From: Microbacterium sp.
Lineage (GTDB): Bacteria > Actinomycetota > Actinomycetes > Actinomycetales > Microbacteriaceae
Direction: 5' to 3'
DNA: 64,000 nucleotides
Assembly: GCF_031180975.1 (NCBI RefSeq)
Contig: NZ_JAPSLI010000001.1
Coordinates: 239,521-303,520 of the forward strand
Shown here piece after piece: positions 38,001 through 47,409 of the stretch (positions are counted from its first letter, which is position 1; each line of letters begins with the position of its first letter). Both the position numbers and the translations under genes were made by a program. The notes below the pieces were generated by a model, which saw only the letters and a list, made by a program, of their open reading frames with translations, had not been told where the DNA came from and did not search any database.

Positions 38001-38972
38001 TCAGATCAGCTCGGCGGGCTTGTCGTGCGAGGCCGGCTTCTGGTGTTCGGCGACGGCCCGGCGGTGCCGCTCGCGGCGGGAGGCGAGCAGGATGTCCACG
38101 ACGAAGACGGCGATCGCCACCCACACGATGAAGAACCCCGCCCACCGCTCCGGCGGCATCGGCTCGCCGCGCACCCCGGCGCCGATGACGAACTGCATCA
38201 CCGGGGTGATGAACTGCAGGATGCCGACTGCGGCGAGGCTGATGCGGCGCGTGCCCGCCGCGAACAGCAGCAGCGGCACGGCGGTGGCGACGCCCGCGAA
38301 GGCCAGCAGGGCCGCGTGCAGGACGCCCTCCCCGCCGAACGTGATGCCGGTGTCCTGCTCGACGAGGACCAGTTGCACCACGGCGATCGGGATGAGCCAG
38401 AACGACTCGAGCGTCAGCCCGCTGACAGCGTCGACCGCCGGTCCGATCTTCTTCTTCACCAGTCCGTAGAGCCCGAAGGATGCTGTGAGGGTGAGCGCGA
38501 TCCACGGGACGGTTCCGAGCGCCGCGACGATGACGATCACGGCGAGCGCCGCGATCGAGATCGCAGCCCACTGCAGCCTGCGGATCCGCTCCCGCAGCAC
38601 GAACACGCCCAGCAGCACCGTGGTGATCGGGTTGATGAAGTAACCCAGGCTGGTCTCGACGATGTGGTCGCTGAGGGCGGCCAGCACGAAGACCTGCCAG
38701 TTGACGTAGATCAGCACGCCCGCGAGGGCTGTGAGCGCCAGCAGTCGCGGCTGGCGGACGACGGTGAGCAGCGGACCCCATCCGCGCGTGATCGCGAGCA
38801 GCAGCATGCAGAACACCAACGACAGCAGCACCCGCCAGGCGACGAGCTCCCACGGTCCGGTCGGCGTGAGCAGCAGGAAGTACAGCGGCAGGACGCCCCA
38901 GATGAGGTACGCGCCGATCGTGTAGGCCACACCGGCGCCGTTGTCGGCGCGCCGCGGCGCGTAGGTGATCAC
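38001..38972 (-). CDS. rarD: EamA-family transporter RarD
   Basis: A 323-residue, ten-helix drug/metabolite-superfamily protein of the RarD type: AYTIGAYLIWGVLPLYFLLLTP, WELVAWRVLLSLVFCMLLLA, then LIYVNWQVFVLAALSDHIVETSLGYFINPIT, which is the RarD signature. The export substrate is not established for most RarD proteins. The start is GTG 38972, 6 nt after TAGGGT (minus strand, 38984-38979), so it is leaderless. The tail after about residue 295 is cytoplasmic and basic. Confidence 0.9.
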   Translation of the reverse strand: MITYAPRRADNGAGVAYTIGAYLIWGVLPLYFLLLTPTGPWELVAWRVLLSLVFCMLLLAITRGWGPLLTVVRQPRLLALTALAGVLIYVNWQVFVLAALSDHIVETSLGYFINPITTVLLGVFVLRERIRRLQWAAISIAALAVIVIVAALGTVPWIALTLTASFGLYGLVKKKIGPAVDAVSGLTLESFWLIPIAVVQLVLVEQDTGITFGGEGVLHAALLAFAGVATAVPLLLFAAGTRRISLAAVGILQFITPVMQFVIGAGVRGEPMPPERWAGFFIVWVAIAVFVVDILLASRRERHRRAVAEHQKPASHDKPAELI

Positions 38973-39032
38973 TGAACAACCCTAATCCGGCGTGGTGAGT
39001 CGACAGTGCCGGAAGGCGGAACGCGTCCCGGG

Positions 39033-40139
39033 TCATCGCAACGGCAACAACGCCTCCTGTCGGTAACCGGTGATCACTCTTACCCGACCTCGGAAGCGTT
39101 CGTTGAGTGCTGCGGTGGGTGCGTCGATGAGCAGGCCACGCCCCGCGAACGACGCGAGCTTGCGCGGCGAGGAGACGACCAGGAGGTCCTCGCGATGAAG
39201 GTGCTGCAGAAGCGACTCGTCGATCTGCTGGTTGCCACGGCCCAGCAGCACGCCCTGCCCGCCTATCGGTGAGAGCAGCACCTGGAAGCGTCGGGCCCCC
39301 ACTGCGCGACGAAGACCAGCGGCATCCAGGTTCTCACCCGAGATCCTGCCGTCTTCGAGCACGTCCACGCCGAGAAGACTGGCCTGCACTCCCAACTGAG
39401 CGGCGACCTCCCGCACCGTGGTTCCGGGACCGAGCAGGCAGGGGACGCCGGGTGCCAGTCGCTCGGCGACCTCGCGTGCGATACCCCCGAGTGACGACGG
39501 ATCGGCTGTTGAGCCGACTTTGCCGCGTTGAATCGCCTCCGGGGCTTCCGGTACCCGGAGATATCCATAGAGCCGTGCGCCGAGGACACCTCGGCGACGC
39601 GCCTCCTCATCGATGTCGACCACCTCCGCCAATGTCTCGCCTGTGGTTCCCGCCAGGAGACCGGACAACAACGGTCCGGCGTGCTCTGGCGTCACGGCGT
39701 AGACGCCCGAATGCATCTTCACGCCGGACGGGATGCCGAGCACGAGTGTTTCCGTTCCCACCGCCTCGCACACGTCCCGTGCTGTCCCGTCACCGCCGGC
39801 GAACAGGAGCACCTCGACACCGGCGTCCCGCAGGATCATCGCCAGGCGACGAGTGTCATCGGCCGTCGTGTGTTCGGACGCCCGATGCACCACGGTGTGG
39901 GGGATGCCCGCCCTGCGGCACGCCTCCTCGCCCATGGCGCCACCACCGGTGAGGACGTGGACCTCTGGTGTCAGTGCTACAACCGCACGGAGAGCACGCT
40001 CCGCACGTGCACCTGAGCGAGGACGGGCGCCGCGTGCCAGGGCCTGCTGTTGCACGTCCTCACCGTCGCTGCCGGCGAGTGCGGCCTCGCCGCCGATCCC
40101 CGCGACCGGGTTGACGATGAGGCCGCACACCCCGGTCAT
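39033..40139 (-). CDS. ATP-NAD kinase-like protein
   Basis: A 368-residue protein of the diacylglycerol kinase/NAD kinase-like fold. LIVNPVAGIGGEAAL at the N-terminus and LLFAGGDGTARDV (GGDGT at 115-119) are the nucleotide-binding motifs. GIPSGVKMHSGVYAV and LSPIGGQGVLLGRGNQQI continue the family core. It matches the PpnK-related group that includes AcoX of acetoin operons, whose biochemical role is unresolved, rather than housekeeping NAD kinase (about 300 residues). The ATG overlaps the stop of the gcvPB-like gene as ATGA, so it is the third gene of that operon. A role in supplying NADP or phosphorylating a pathway intermediate is speculation. Confidence 0.8.
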   Translation of the reverse strand: MTGVCGLIVNPVAGIGGEAALAGSDGEDVQQQALARGARPRSGARAERALRAVVALTPEVHVLTGGGAMGEEACRRAGIPHTVVHRASEHTTADDTRRLAMILRDAGVEVLLFAGGDGTARDVCEAVGTETLVLGIPSGVKMHSGVYAVTPEHAGPLLSGLLAGTTGETLAEVVDIDEEARRRGVLGARLYGYLRVPEAPEAIQRGKVGSTADPSSLGGIAREVAERLAPGVPCLLGPGTTVREVAAQLGVQASLLGVDVLEDGRISGENLDAAGLRRAVGARRFQVLLSPIGGQGVLLGRGNQQIDESLLQHLHREDLLVVSSPRKLASFAGRGLLIDAPTAALNERFRGRVRVITGYRQEALLPLR

Positions 40140-41803
40140 CTGTGGAACAGCTTCTCGCGCCGCTCACGCACCGGCGCGTCCTCGGCCGCCTGCCAATGCT
40201 GCGGAACCGTCGGACCGATGCCCAGGTACTTGCGCCGGTACGCGCGCCATGACGTGGCCCAGGTCTCGGGGTCGGTCACGGGATCCGGATCGACGTGGTG
40301 GATGCTCGACCGATGCGGGGCCGACCGGATGAAGTCGGGGTCTTCACGCGCCTCCGCCGCGACGGTGTGCAACGCGTCGATGTACTCGTCGAGCTCCCGC
40401 CGGGAATACGCCTCGGTGGGCTCGATCGTGGTGGGGTCGGGGACGACGTACGGGTGGTGGCTGGTCCACAGGTGCATGCCGAAGTCGGCCAGGCGTTGTC
40501 CCAATTCCCCCGAGCTGACGCCCGTGTCGCGGGCGAGTTCCGCCCAGCTGTAACGCACCTGCTCGATCGGAGGCGGCGCGCCTTCGAGATACGCCGCCTC
40601 GACGCCTTCCGCCGCCGTGAGCCGCGCCATGACGTAGTTGTTGTTGATCACGGCGATTTCGGCGACCTCGCGCAGCCCCTCAGGTCCCAGTGCCCTGATC
40701 CAGGCGTACGCGCGGATCAGGTTGGGGATCACACCCCAGAACGGGCGGATGGGAGCGGTGCTGAGCGGCCCGCGGTCCCGCAGGACGTACTCGCCGCCGT
40801 CGAGCACGACCCGCGGACCGGGCAGGAAGGGTTCGAGTTCGGCTGTGGCGCCGATCGCACCGGCGGCTGGGCCGCCGCAGGCGTGCGGTGTCGAGAACGT
40901 CTTGTGCAGGTTGAAGTGGCACAGGTCGAACCCGGCCTCACGGGCGCGGGTGATACCCAGGATGCCGTTGGCGTTGGCTTGGTCGTAGACGCAGAGCGCG
41001 CCGACTTCGTGAGCCATCTGGACGATCTCGGCGATGTGCGGGTTGAAGATCCCGGTGTCCTCGGGATTGGTGATCATAAGCGCAGCCGTGCGCTCAGACA
41101 GCGATGCCCGCAATGTCCCGACGTCGATCAGCCCGTCCTCCCCCGGATAGAGGGTGATCACCCGGTAGCCGGCGGTCTTCGCCGCAGCGGCGTTCGAGGG
41201 GTGCGAGAAGATGGTCGTGACCACCTCGTCGCGGGTCTCCCCCGCTCCGCGGCTCGCATGGTACGCGCGCACGATCTGCACATTCCCCCAGATAGCGGCG
41301 GACCCGGCCCCCGCCTGGAGGGATATCGCATCCATCCCCGACACCGCGCGGATGCAGCTCTCGAGGTCATGGATGATCTGCAGCGTCCCTTGCACGGTGG
41401 ACGAATGCTGCAGGGGGTGCGTCTCCACGCTCTGCGGCGACCCGGCGAACTCCTCGTTGATCTTCGGGCTGTACTTCATCGTGCACGTGCCCTGACCGAT
41501 GTCGACATTGAGGTCGGCGCCGAGCGTCTCCTGAGACAGCCGCAGGAAGTGCCGCAGCACCTGCGCCTGCCCGATCTCGGGCAGACTGCTGACGTCGTCG
41601 CGCCGCACGCCGGACTCCGGCGAGTTCCGTAACGCTGCCTCCACGGCATCGTCCGGCCTCGGGACGTGGATTCCGCGCTCGCCCGGCGAACCGAGACCGA
41701 AGATCAGCGGCTCGCTCCACCGCGCAGCGTGGTAGTCGCGCTGCGCGGTGGGACGCGAGCCGTCGGCGGCGACGAGAAGGGTTCGGGTCAATGCATCCGT
41801 CAT
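40136..41803 (-). CDS. gcvPB: Glycine dehydrogenase (decarboxylating) subunit 2-like
   Basis: A 555-residue fold-type I PLP protein homologous to GcvPB, the catalytic half of split P-protein. RHFLRLSQETLGADLNVDIGQGTCTMKYSPKINEE matches the GcvPB N-terminal core. HNLHKTF-type sequence (CHFNLHKTFSTPHACGGPA) carries the PLP lysine, Lys301. It is about 60 residues longer than usual GcvPB, and its first 70 residues (GLGSPGERGIHVP region) do not look like the standard enzyme. It is encoded with a GcvPA-like partner (ATGA overlap) and the NAD-kinase-like gene. No gcvT, gcvH or lipoamide dehydrogenase gene is nearby, so the substrate may be glycine or a related amino acid. Confidence 0.82.
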   Translation of the reverse strand: MTDALTRTLLVAADGSRPTAQRDYHAARWSEPLIFGLGSPGERGIHVPRPDDAVEAALRNSPESGVRRDDVSSLPEIGQAQVLRHFLRLSQETLGADLNVDIGQGTCTMKYSPKINEEFAGSPQSVETHPLQHSSTVQGTLQIIHDLESCIRAVSGMDAISLQAGAGSAAIWGNVQIVRAYHASRGAGETRDEVVTTIFSHPSNAAAAKTAGYRVITLYPGEDGLIDVGTLRASLSERTAALMITNPEDTGIFNPHIAEIVQMAHEVGALCVYDQANANGILGITRAREAGFDLCHFNLHKTFSTPHACGGPAAGAIGATAELEPFLPGPRVVLDGGEYVLRDRGPLSTAPIRPFWGVIPNLIRAYAWIRALGPEGLREVAEIAVINNNYVMARLTAAEGVEAAYLEGAPPPIEQVRYSWAELARDTGVSSGELGQRLADFGMHLWTSHHPYVVPDPTTIEPTEAYSRRELDEYIDALHTVAAEAREDPDFIRSAPHRSSIHHVDPDPVTDPETWATSWRAYRRKYLGIGPTVPQHWQAAEDAPVRERREKLFHR

Positions 41804-43191
41804 CGGAGTACCTCCTGCAGTGCGAGTGCGAGCCTGTCGATGTCGGCAGCGGTGTGCATCTCGGTGACGGCGACGAGCACCACCTGTCCGAGTTCGGGGA
41901 ACTCCCGAGTCAGTGGCACGCCACCGAAGATGCCGCGCCCGCGGAGGTCTGCGAGGATGTCCGCGGCGTCCCGCCCGGTGAACCGCACACCGAACTCGCG
42001 CCAGTGCGCCGCGTCCGCTGCCACCACCTCTACGCCATCGACCGCGCGTAGTCGTTCAATCGCGTAGCGGGTGGTCGCCGCCACGTAGTCGCCGATCTCC
42101 CGGAGACCCTGAGGACCGAGGAGCGAGAGGTAGACGCCGGCCGTGATGCCCCACAGTGCTGCAGCCGTGCCTACCCACTCGATTCCGTCCTCCCGCATGG
42201 CGAGCGACGTGCGTTCGTAGGCGACGTCGGTGAATCCGAGTTCGCCGTCGACGGAGGTGGGAGCGAGGCCGAACAGGCGGGAGGGGAACTCGTAGACGAA
42301 CGCCTCCTCATCGTGCGTGGCGATGAATCCGCCGTGAGCGCCGCCGAAATGCATCCCGAGGCCGAGCGACTGGATGTCTCCGCACAGGATGTCGGCGCCG
42401 TATCGCGCCGGGCTTGCGATGAACCCCAACGCGAGCGGCTCCACACCGCAGATCAGAAGTGCCCCCCGCTCGTGCGCCAGGGAGGCGATCTCCGCAATCT
42501 CGGTCTCGATGACGCCGATGGCATTCGGCGTCTCGATGTAGATCGCGGCCGTGGAGTCGTCCAACATTTCCCGCACGGCTGCCAGGTCAGTGCGACCGGT
42601 GGACCGGTCGAGTGGAACGGACTCGGTCTCCGCGACGCCGGCGAGGTACGAGTCCACCTTTCGCCGCTTGTCGGCCAGCATCGCCTCGGTGACGAGCACG
42701 CGGGAGCGGCCGGTCATCCGCAGTGCCATCCGTAGCGAGGTCGCCGCGGCCTGGTAGCCGTCATAGTTCGGGACGTTCACGACGTCCATCTCCACGAGCT
42801 CCGCCATCAGGCTGGTGTACTCGAAGATGGCCTGCCATTTGCCGTGGTCCTCGTACGGCTCTCCGGCGTAGGCGGTCAGGAACTCGGCTCTGGAGTTGAT
42901 CTCACCGCATACCGATGGGACGTGGTGGTGGTAGCACCCGGCCCCGAGGAACGACAGCGCACGAGAGACCGGCACGTTCTGGTCGAGCAGCCCTGTCATG
43001 TGGCGCCGCAGCTCCACCTCTGACGAGAGAGCGGGCGGGATGTCGAGGGGTGCGTTCAAGCGCAGTGCGGCAGGGATCGACGCGTACAGGTCTTCGACAT
43101 CATCCACGCCGATGGCCTCGAGCATCTGTGCCTTGGCCATGGGGGCGGAGTTCGGGATATAGGGATGCGCATCCGGCGCGTCTTCGCGCAT
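41800..43191 (-). CDS. gcvPA: Glycine dehydrogenase (decarboxylating) subunit 1-like
   Basis: A 463-residue homologue of GcvPA, the non-catalytic half of split P-protein. HPYIPNSAPMAKAQMLEAIGVDDVEDLYASIP and SFLGAGCYHHHVPSVCGEINSRAEFLTAYAGEPYEDHGKWQAIFEYTSLMAEL are highly characteristic of the family, as is SLGLGMHFGGAHGGFIA. The start ATG 43191 has AAGGAGGAG upstream, and TAGTCT (minus strand, 43224-43219) is a likely -10. The promoter is flanked by a perfect inverted repeat that may be the operator of the divergent PucR regulator. It heads a three-gene operon with the gcvPB-like and NAD-kinase-like genes. Confidence 0.85.
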   Translation of the reverse strand: MREDAPDAHPYIPNSAPMAKAQMLEAIGVDDVEDLYASIPAALRLNAPLDIPPALSSEVELRRHMTGLLDQNVPVSRALSFLGAGCYHHHVPSVCGEINSRAEFLTAYAGEPYEDHGKWQAIFEYTSLMAELVEMDVVNVPNYDGYQAAATSLRMALRMTGRSRVLVTEAMLADKRRKVDSYLAGVAETESVPLDRSTGRTDLAAVREMLDDSTAAIYIETPNAIGVIETEIAEIASLAHERGALLICGVEPLALGFIASPARYGADILCGDIQSLGLGMHFGGAHGGFIATHDEEAFVYEFPSRLFGLAPTSVDGELGFTDVAYERTSLAMREDGIEWVGTAAALWGITAGVYLSLLGPQGLREIGDYVAATTRYAIERLRAVDGVEVVAADAAHWREFGVRFTGRDAADILADLRGRGIFGGVPLTREFPELGQVVLVAVTEMHTAADIDRLALALQEVLR

Positions 43192-43203
43192 GTGCTCCTC
43201 CTT

Positions 43204-43240
43204 GGTCTGGTTGTCCCAAGACTAGAAAGGGAACCAGACC
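43204..43240. promoter_or_regulatory. Inverted repeat over the gcvPA promoter
   Basis: Perfect 9-bp arms GGTCTGGTT (43204-43212) and AACCAGACC (43232-43240), separated by 19 nt that contain the likely gcvPA -10 (TAGTCT on the minus strand). It sits in the divergent gcvPA-pucR gap and is the best candidate operator for the PucR-family protein. Confidence 0.6.
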
Positions 43241-43338
43241 GTGGCAGCGTCCAACATGTACATCTTGCGTCGGGGGAGCGCCGATGTGGAGAGTCCTGAT
43301 TGTTTGCGACCGGCTCCCGGGTGAGACAAGGTGAGGGA

Positions 43339-44859
43339 ATGGTTCCTCTTCATTCGCTGCTCGTGCTCCCTGGTCTCGGGCTGCGGCTCGTGGTCGGCGT
43401 CGACTCCCCGGAAGTGGAGATCCGCTGGGCGCATGTCAGCGAGCTCAACGACCCCACGCCTTGGCTCGAGGGCGGCGAGCTGTTGCTGACCACGGGACTC
43501 AGCGCGTCGTGGGAGGGCGAGGACGCGTTGCGGTACTGTCAGCGGCTCGTCGATCGCGGTGTCGTGGCGCTCGGTGTCAGCACAGGCTCGGACCTCACCC
43601 ACCAGGCCATTCCCGCAGACCTGCTCTCGGCCGCGGAGCGCACGGGACTGCGCCTCGTGCACGTACCGCATCTGACGCCGCTTCAGGCGGTAGTGCGCGC
43701 GGTGGCCGACGAGATCAGTTCCGCCAGCGAACGACCGTTGCGGTCACAGGTGGAACTGCAGCAGAAGCTGATGCTGGAAGCGGCGTCCGGGAGCGGGCTC
43801 AGCGGAGCGACCGAACGCATCCGCACGGCCAGCGGTCTCTGGGTCTCGGTGCACGATGCACGGCTCCGCAAGCTGGCAGGGCCCGCCGACTCCGTGCTGG
43901 GCGAAGAGCTCAGGCGTCGCATCCGGCGCCAGCTGATGCGGGACAGGCAGGGCTCGATCTCGATCCAGGAGGATGCCGACCGCTCGGCCTTCATACTCCC
44001 GCTGGTTGGCGATGGCCGGGTACGCGGTTATGCGGTCGCCACGAAGGACGCTCCTTTCACCGTCGAAGAGCGGTCTCTGCTGAAGGTCGCGGCTCCCATC
44101 CTCGGCCTGCTCCTCGATCTCAGGGAGGCAGCGGAGAGTCCGCTGCGCCAGGCCCGGGGCGCGGCGGCCGCATCCCTGATCAGCGCCCGTGAGGGAGCGG
44201 AGCACCTGCAGCAGATGCTTCGTGCGGCGAGGCTGGCACCCAGCCGCACTCAAGTCGCGCGGGTTCGCACCCGTTCCGTCGCCCAGCGACGGGCGCTGAT
44301 GGCGGGTCTCATCGAACTCGCTGACGACGCTCTCGCACTCAACGACCAGGATCAGACGGCACTCGTGCTCTGCGACCCTGTGCCGGATCTGCCGGAGCGC
44401 TTCCTGGCGTTGGCTGAAGAGATCGAGCTCGAGGACGTGGGCTTGGGTGAGCCGGGTTCGATCGAGCGGACGCCGGAGAGCCACATCGAGGCCATGCGTG
44501 CACAAGGCGCGGCGCGGATGATGGGTATGCGCGTCGCCACCGCCCCGCAGCAAGGGTGTCAGTTGAGCCGGATCCTCTCTGACGCGGAGCGGCTGGCCGA
44601 GTTCTCCCGCAGCGTCCTCGCCCCGCTGGAGAGCCACGACCGTGACAACCCGCGGCTCGAACTGCTGCCGACGCTTCGGGCGTACTTCGATGCGATCGCC
44701 AGTATCGAGACAGCGGCGGGCGTACTCGGCATCCACCGGCACACGATGCGCGCACGGCTCCGGAAGATCGGCGAGGTCAGCGGATACGACCTGACTCAGC
44801 CGGGCCAGTATCTCGAACTGTGGCTCGCTGTCGAGCTGCGGGGCCGTCTGCCGGGCTGA
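43339..44859 (+). CDS. PucR-family transcriptional regulator
   Basis: A 506-residue regulator. The N-terminal PucR domain (about 1-125) shows WAHVSELNDPTPWLEGGELLLTTG, the family hallmark. The middle region is GAF/GGDEF-like and probably senses a metabolite. The C-terminal helix-turn-helix (about 450-506) is IETAAGVLGIHRHTMRARLRKIGEVSGYDL, typical of the PucR/CdaR C-terminal domain. The founder regulates purine catabolism, but relatives control varied catabolic operons. ATG 43339 is preferred over 43300 because AAGGTGAGGG lies directly upstream. It diverges from the gcvPA operon and probably controls it. Confidence 0.88.
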   Translation: MVPLHSLLVLPGLGLRLVVGVDSPEVEIRWAHVSELNDPTPWLEGGELLLTTGLSASWEGEDALRYCQRLVDRGVVALGVSTGSDLTHQAIPADLLSAAERTGLRLVHVPHLTPLQAVVRAVADEISSASERPLRSQVELQQKLMLEAASGSGLSGATERIRTASGLWVSVHDARLRKLAGPADSVLGEELRRRIRRQLMRDRQGSISIQEDADRSAFILPLVGDGRVRGYAVATKDAPFTVEERSLLKVAAPILGLLLDLREAAESPLRQARGAAAASLISAREGAEHLQQMLRAARLAPSRTQVARVRTRSVAQRRALMAGLIELADDALALNDQDQTALVLCDPVPDLPERFLALAEEIELEDVGLGEPGSIERTPESHIEAMRAQGAARMMGMRVATAPQQGCQLSRILSDAERLAEFSRSVLAPLESHDRDNPRLELLPTLRAYFDAIASIETAAGVLGIHRHTMRARLRKIGEVSGYDLTQPGQYLELWLAVELRGRLPG

Positions 44860-44862
44860 ACC

Positions 44863-44921
44863 CAGCCCGCCATCGGGCTGTCCACGATGGACAGGGCGAA
44901 CCGCCGGATCGTCCGATCCGG
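44863..44921. promoter_or_regulatory. Three adjacent inverted repeats after pucR
   Basis: Within 59 nt lie CAGCCCG-CCAT-CGGGCTG (44863-44880), CTGTCCA-CGA-TGGACAG (44878-44894) and CCGGATC-GTCC-GATCCGG (44904-44921), all with perfect 7-bp arms. The first may terminate pucR; the other two precede the probable VOC-gene promoter (TAGCCT at 44949-44954) and could be operators. No T-run follows any of them. Confidence 0.5.
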
Positions 44922-44993
44922 ACATTCCGCTTCGCAGGGGAGCCCGGGTAGCCTGCCGCGGAAGCCGCCGCAAGCCGGCATGGAGGGAGCGCC

Positions 44994-45428
44994 GTGGACT
45001 GGGATCGGGTATACCAGGTCGGGATCGTTGTGGCGGACATCGGGCGCGCCGCAGCGCATTACGCCCTAGCGGGAATAGGGCCGTTCGAGGCCGGTCCGTC
45101 CGAGAACGTGACGGCGCGGCGCGTGCACGGCGCGCCGTCGGATGCGGTGGTGCGCGGCGCCTGTGCACAGATGGGGCCGATCGAGCTGGAGCTGCTCCAG
45201 CCGGTCAGCGGCGCGAGCGTGCAGGCGGAGGCGTTGGCTGAGCGCGGGGAGCACACGTTGCACATCTGCGCCTACACCGACGACTTGGATGCCGACATCG
45301 CGGAGATGGCGGAGGCCGGATTCCCCGTCATCTCGGAGGGCACCCTTGCCGACGGCGGGCGTTTCGCATACTTCGACACCCGCGCCATCGGCGGACTCGT
45401 CCTCGAGCGTCATCAGCTCCCGCGGTGA
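44994..45428 (+). CDS. VOC-family (glyoxalase-fold) protein
   Basis: A 144-residue vicinal-oxygen-chelate protein. [29 protein letters not shown] is the first beta-alpha-beta-beta-beta module and [18 protein letters not shown] with [27 protein letters not shown] the second. The pattern of an H/Q near the start, Glu in ELLQ and His in LHIC resembles methylmalonyl-CoA epimerase and related hydrolases/lyases. The reaction is unknown. GTG 44994 has GGAGGGA 5 nt upstream. Its 3' end overlaps the convergent FGD gene by 16 nt. Confidence 0.8.
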   Translation: MDWDRVYQVGIVVADIGRAAAHYALAGIGPFEAGPSENVTARRVHGAPSDAVVRGACAQMGPIELELLQPVSGASVQAEALAERGEHTLHICAYTDDLDADIAEMAEAGFPVISEGTLADGGRFAYFDTRAIGGLVLERHQLPR

Positions 45429-46450
45429 GCGCCTGCCAGCGCACGTAGACGTGGCGCGAGTTGCGTCTGGAACTGCGCCATGAAGCGCCGCTGATCGTTG
45501 CCCGGAGCGTGGAAGACGAGGTGATCGAACCCGGCTTCGACGTACTCCATGATGCGTGCGACCGCGTCGTCAGGGTCTGCGCTGACGATCCAACGCGATG
45601 CGATTCGCTCGATCGGGAGCGCATCCGCGGCGCGCTCCATCTCCAGGGGGTCGGTGATGTCGTGCTTCTGCTCCTTCGACAGCGACAGCGGTGACCAGAA
45701 TCGGGTGTTCTCGTACGCCTCGTCGATCGTGTCGGCGAATGAGAGTTTGATCTCGATCATCCTGTCGATGGACCCGGACTCGCGGCGTGACAGCGCCGCG
45801 CCCTCGGCGACCGCCGGCAGCAACTGCTCGGTGTACAGCTCCATTCCTTTGCCGGATGTGCAGATGAACCCGTCGCCGGCCCGGCCGGCGTAGCGCGCCA
45901 CCGTCGGACCGCCCGCGGCGATGTACACCGGGATGGGTCGATCGGGGCGGTCGTAGATGCTGGCGTCGTGTGTCGAGTAATACTCGCCGTCGAAGGTCAC
46001 CCGTTCCTCGCGCCAAAGCGCACGCATGAGCCGCACCGCTTCGCGCAGCCGCGCGAAGCGCTCGCGGAACTCCGGCCAGGTCTGGGCGCCTGGGCCCTGA
46101 AACCCGGTGGCGATCTCGTTCAGCGCCTCCCCCGAACCGACGCCGAGGAAGACGCGCTCAGGGTAGAGGCAGCCCAGCGTCGCGAACGCCTGAGCGAGCA
46201 CGGCGGGGTTGTAGCGGAACGTCGGGGTCATCACCGAAGTGCCGAGCAGGATCCGCTCGGTCCTCTCGCCCGCCGCGGTGAGCCAGGAAAGCGCGAAGGG
46301 CGCATGCCCCCCGTTGTGCCGCCACGGTTGGAAGTGGTCGCTGACGGTGGCGGAATCGAATCCGTGGGCTTCGGCCTCCACTGCGAGCTCGACCAGTTCC
46401 CGGGGACCGAACTGCTCCGCCGACGCCTTGTACCCGAATCTCAATGCCAT
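45413..46450 (-). CDS. fgd: F420-dependent glucose-6-phosphate dehydrogenase
   Basis: A 345-residue LLM-class enzyme closely matching mycobacterial FGD1 from memory: [102 protein letters not shown] and [14 protein letters not shown]. Catalytic positions fit: His39 (His40 of FGD1), Trp43 (Trp44) and Glu108 (Glu109), with the phosphate-binding lysine in TSGKG. A 5-residue insertion follows EIATGFQ. The enzyme oxidises glucose 6-phosphate to 6-phosphogluconolactone and makes F420H2. The gene is last in the operon from 52395, with a TGA-C-ATG junction to the gene before it. Confidence 0.95.
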   Translation of the reverse strand: MALRFGYKASAEQFGPRELVELAVEAEAHGFDSATVSDHFQPWRHNGGHAPFALSWLTAAGERTERILLGTSVMTPTFRYNPAVLAQAFATLGCLYPERVFLGVGSGEALNEIATGFQGPGAQTWPEFRERFARLREAVRLMRALWREERVTFDGEYYSTHDASIYDRPDRPIPVYIAAGGPTVARYAGRAGDGFICTSGKGMELYTEQLLPAVAEGAALSRRESGSIDRMIEIKLSFADTIDEAYENTRFWSPLSLSKEQKHDITDPLEMERAADALPIERIASRWIVSADPDDAVARIMEYVEAGFDHLVFHAPGNDQRRFMAQFQTQLAPRLRALAGAHRGS

Positions 46451-46451
46451 G

Positions 46452-47408
46452 TCATGTCTCCGCTCTCGTCATGCCACCGGGCTCGATCACCGCTCGCATC
46501 CGCGGCAGCACCTCCGCCACCACCGACTCGAGCTGGTCGGCCTCGTCGTACACCGGATTCAGGATGAGCAGGTCCGGACGTCCGGCCGCGACGAGCTCGT
46601 CGAGCGCCGCGGCGCACTGCTGGGGATTCCCGAACACCGCCACCTCCGCCGCGAGTTCCTGGGGCTCGCGAATCGTTCCCCAGTGTGCTGCGAACCAGTC
46701 GACGATGCGCGATCTGGCCCGGCCCGTGTCGTCTTCGACCGCCAGGTATACCTTCTTAGCGATGGTGAAGCCGTCGCGGTCGGCGCCGAGTTGGCGCAAC
46801 CGCCGTGCCGCTCTCGCGAAGGACGCCGGTGAGCTGCCGCCCGCGCCGACCCACCCGCTGCCACGGCGTGCGGCGCGCGCCAGCGCTCCGGGCGATGCGC
46901 CTCCGAACCACAGCGGCGGGTGAGGCCGCTGCAGAGTCGAGGGACTCATCCGCGCGCCGTCCAGCTGTCGCTCGGTGTCGGCGTAGTGGACGGGTTCGCT
47001 CGACCACAACGCCGTCATGAGATCCAGCATCGCGTCCAGCCGCTGACCTCGGTGGCGGTGATCGACACCGGACGCGTCGAACAGCTGGGGCATGTCCCCG
47101 ATACCGAATCCGGCGATGAGCCGACCTTCGCTGAGACGGTCAAGACTGCCCAGCTGCTTCGCGAGGACGATCGGGTTGCGAGCGGGGGCGATCACTGCTG
47201 CGGTGCCGAGACGCACTCGCCGCGTGACCGCTGACACGAACGCGAGATTGATGAGCGGTTCGATACTGGAATCCACGCCGAGCAGCTGCTCCTGCACCCA
47301 CAGGCTGTCGAGTCCCAGTTCCTCGGCTCGGCATGCGAACCGCTCGGTGAACCCCGCGAAGCCCGGCTCACCGGCACTGCTCTGCGGGAGCGCGACGCCG
47401 ATGCGCAT
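46452..47408 (-). CDS. LLM-class flavin/F420-dependent oxidoreductase
   Basis: A 318-residue bacterial-luciferase-like TIM barrel. [73 protein letters not shown] and [27 protein letters not shown] are the usual LLM landmarks: the first strand, the strand-2 acidic/aromatic position, the cofactor phosphate region and the Gly-rich strand 7-8. FMN and F420 users share these, so the cofactor is inferred from the FGD gene 1 nt downstream. ATG 47408 follows the previous stop as TGA-G-ATG, so it is coupled. The substrate is unknown. Confidence 0.85.
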   Translation of the reverse strand: MRIGVALPQSSAGEPGFAGFTERFACRAEELGLDSLWVQEQLLGVDSSIEPLINLAFVSAVTRRVRLGTAAVIAPARNPIVLAKQLGSLDRLSEGRLIAGFGIGDMPQLFDASGVDHRHRGQRLDAMLDLMTALWSSEPVHYADTERQLDGARMSPSTLQRPHPPLWFGGASPGALARAARRGSGWVGAGGSSPASFARAARRLRQLGADRDGFTIAKKVYLAVEDDTGRARSRIVDWFAAHWGTIREPQELAAEVAVFGNPQQCAAALDELVAAGRPDLLILNPVYDEADQLESVVAEVLPRMRAVIEPGGMTRAET

Positions 47409-47409
47409 C

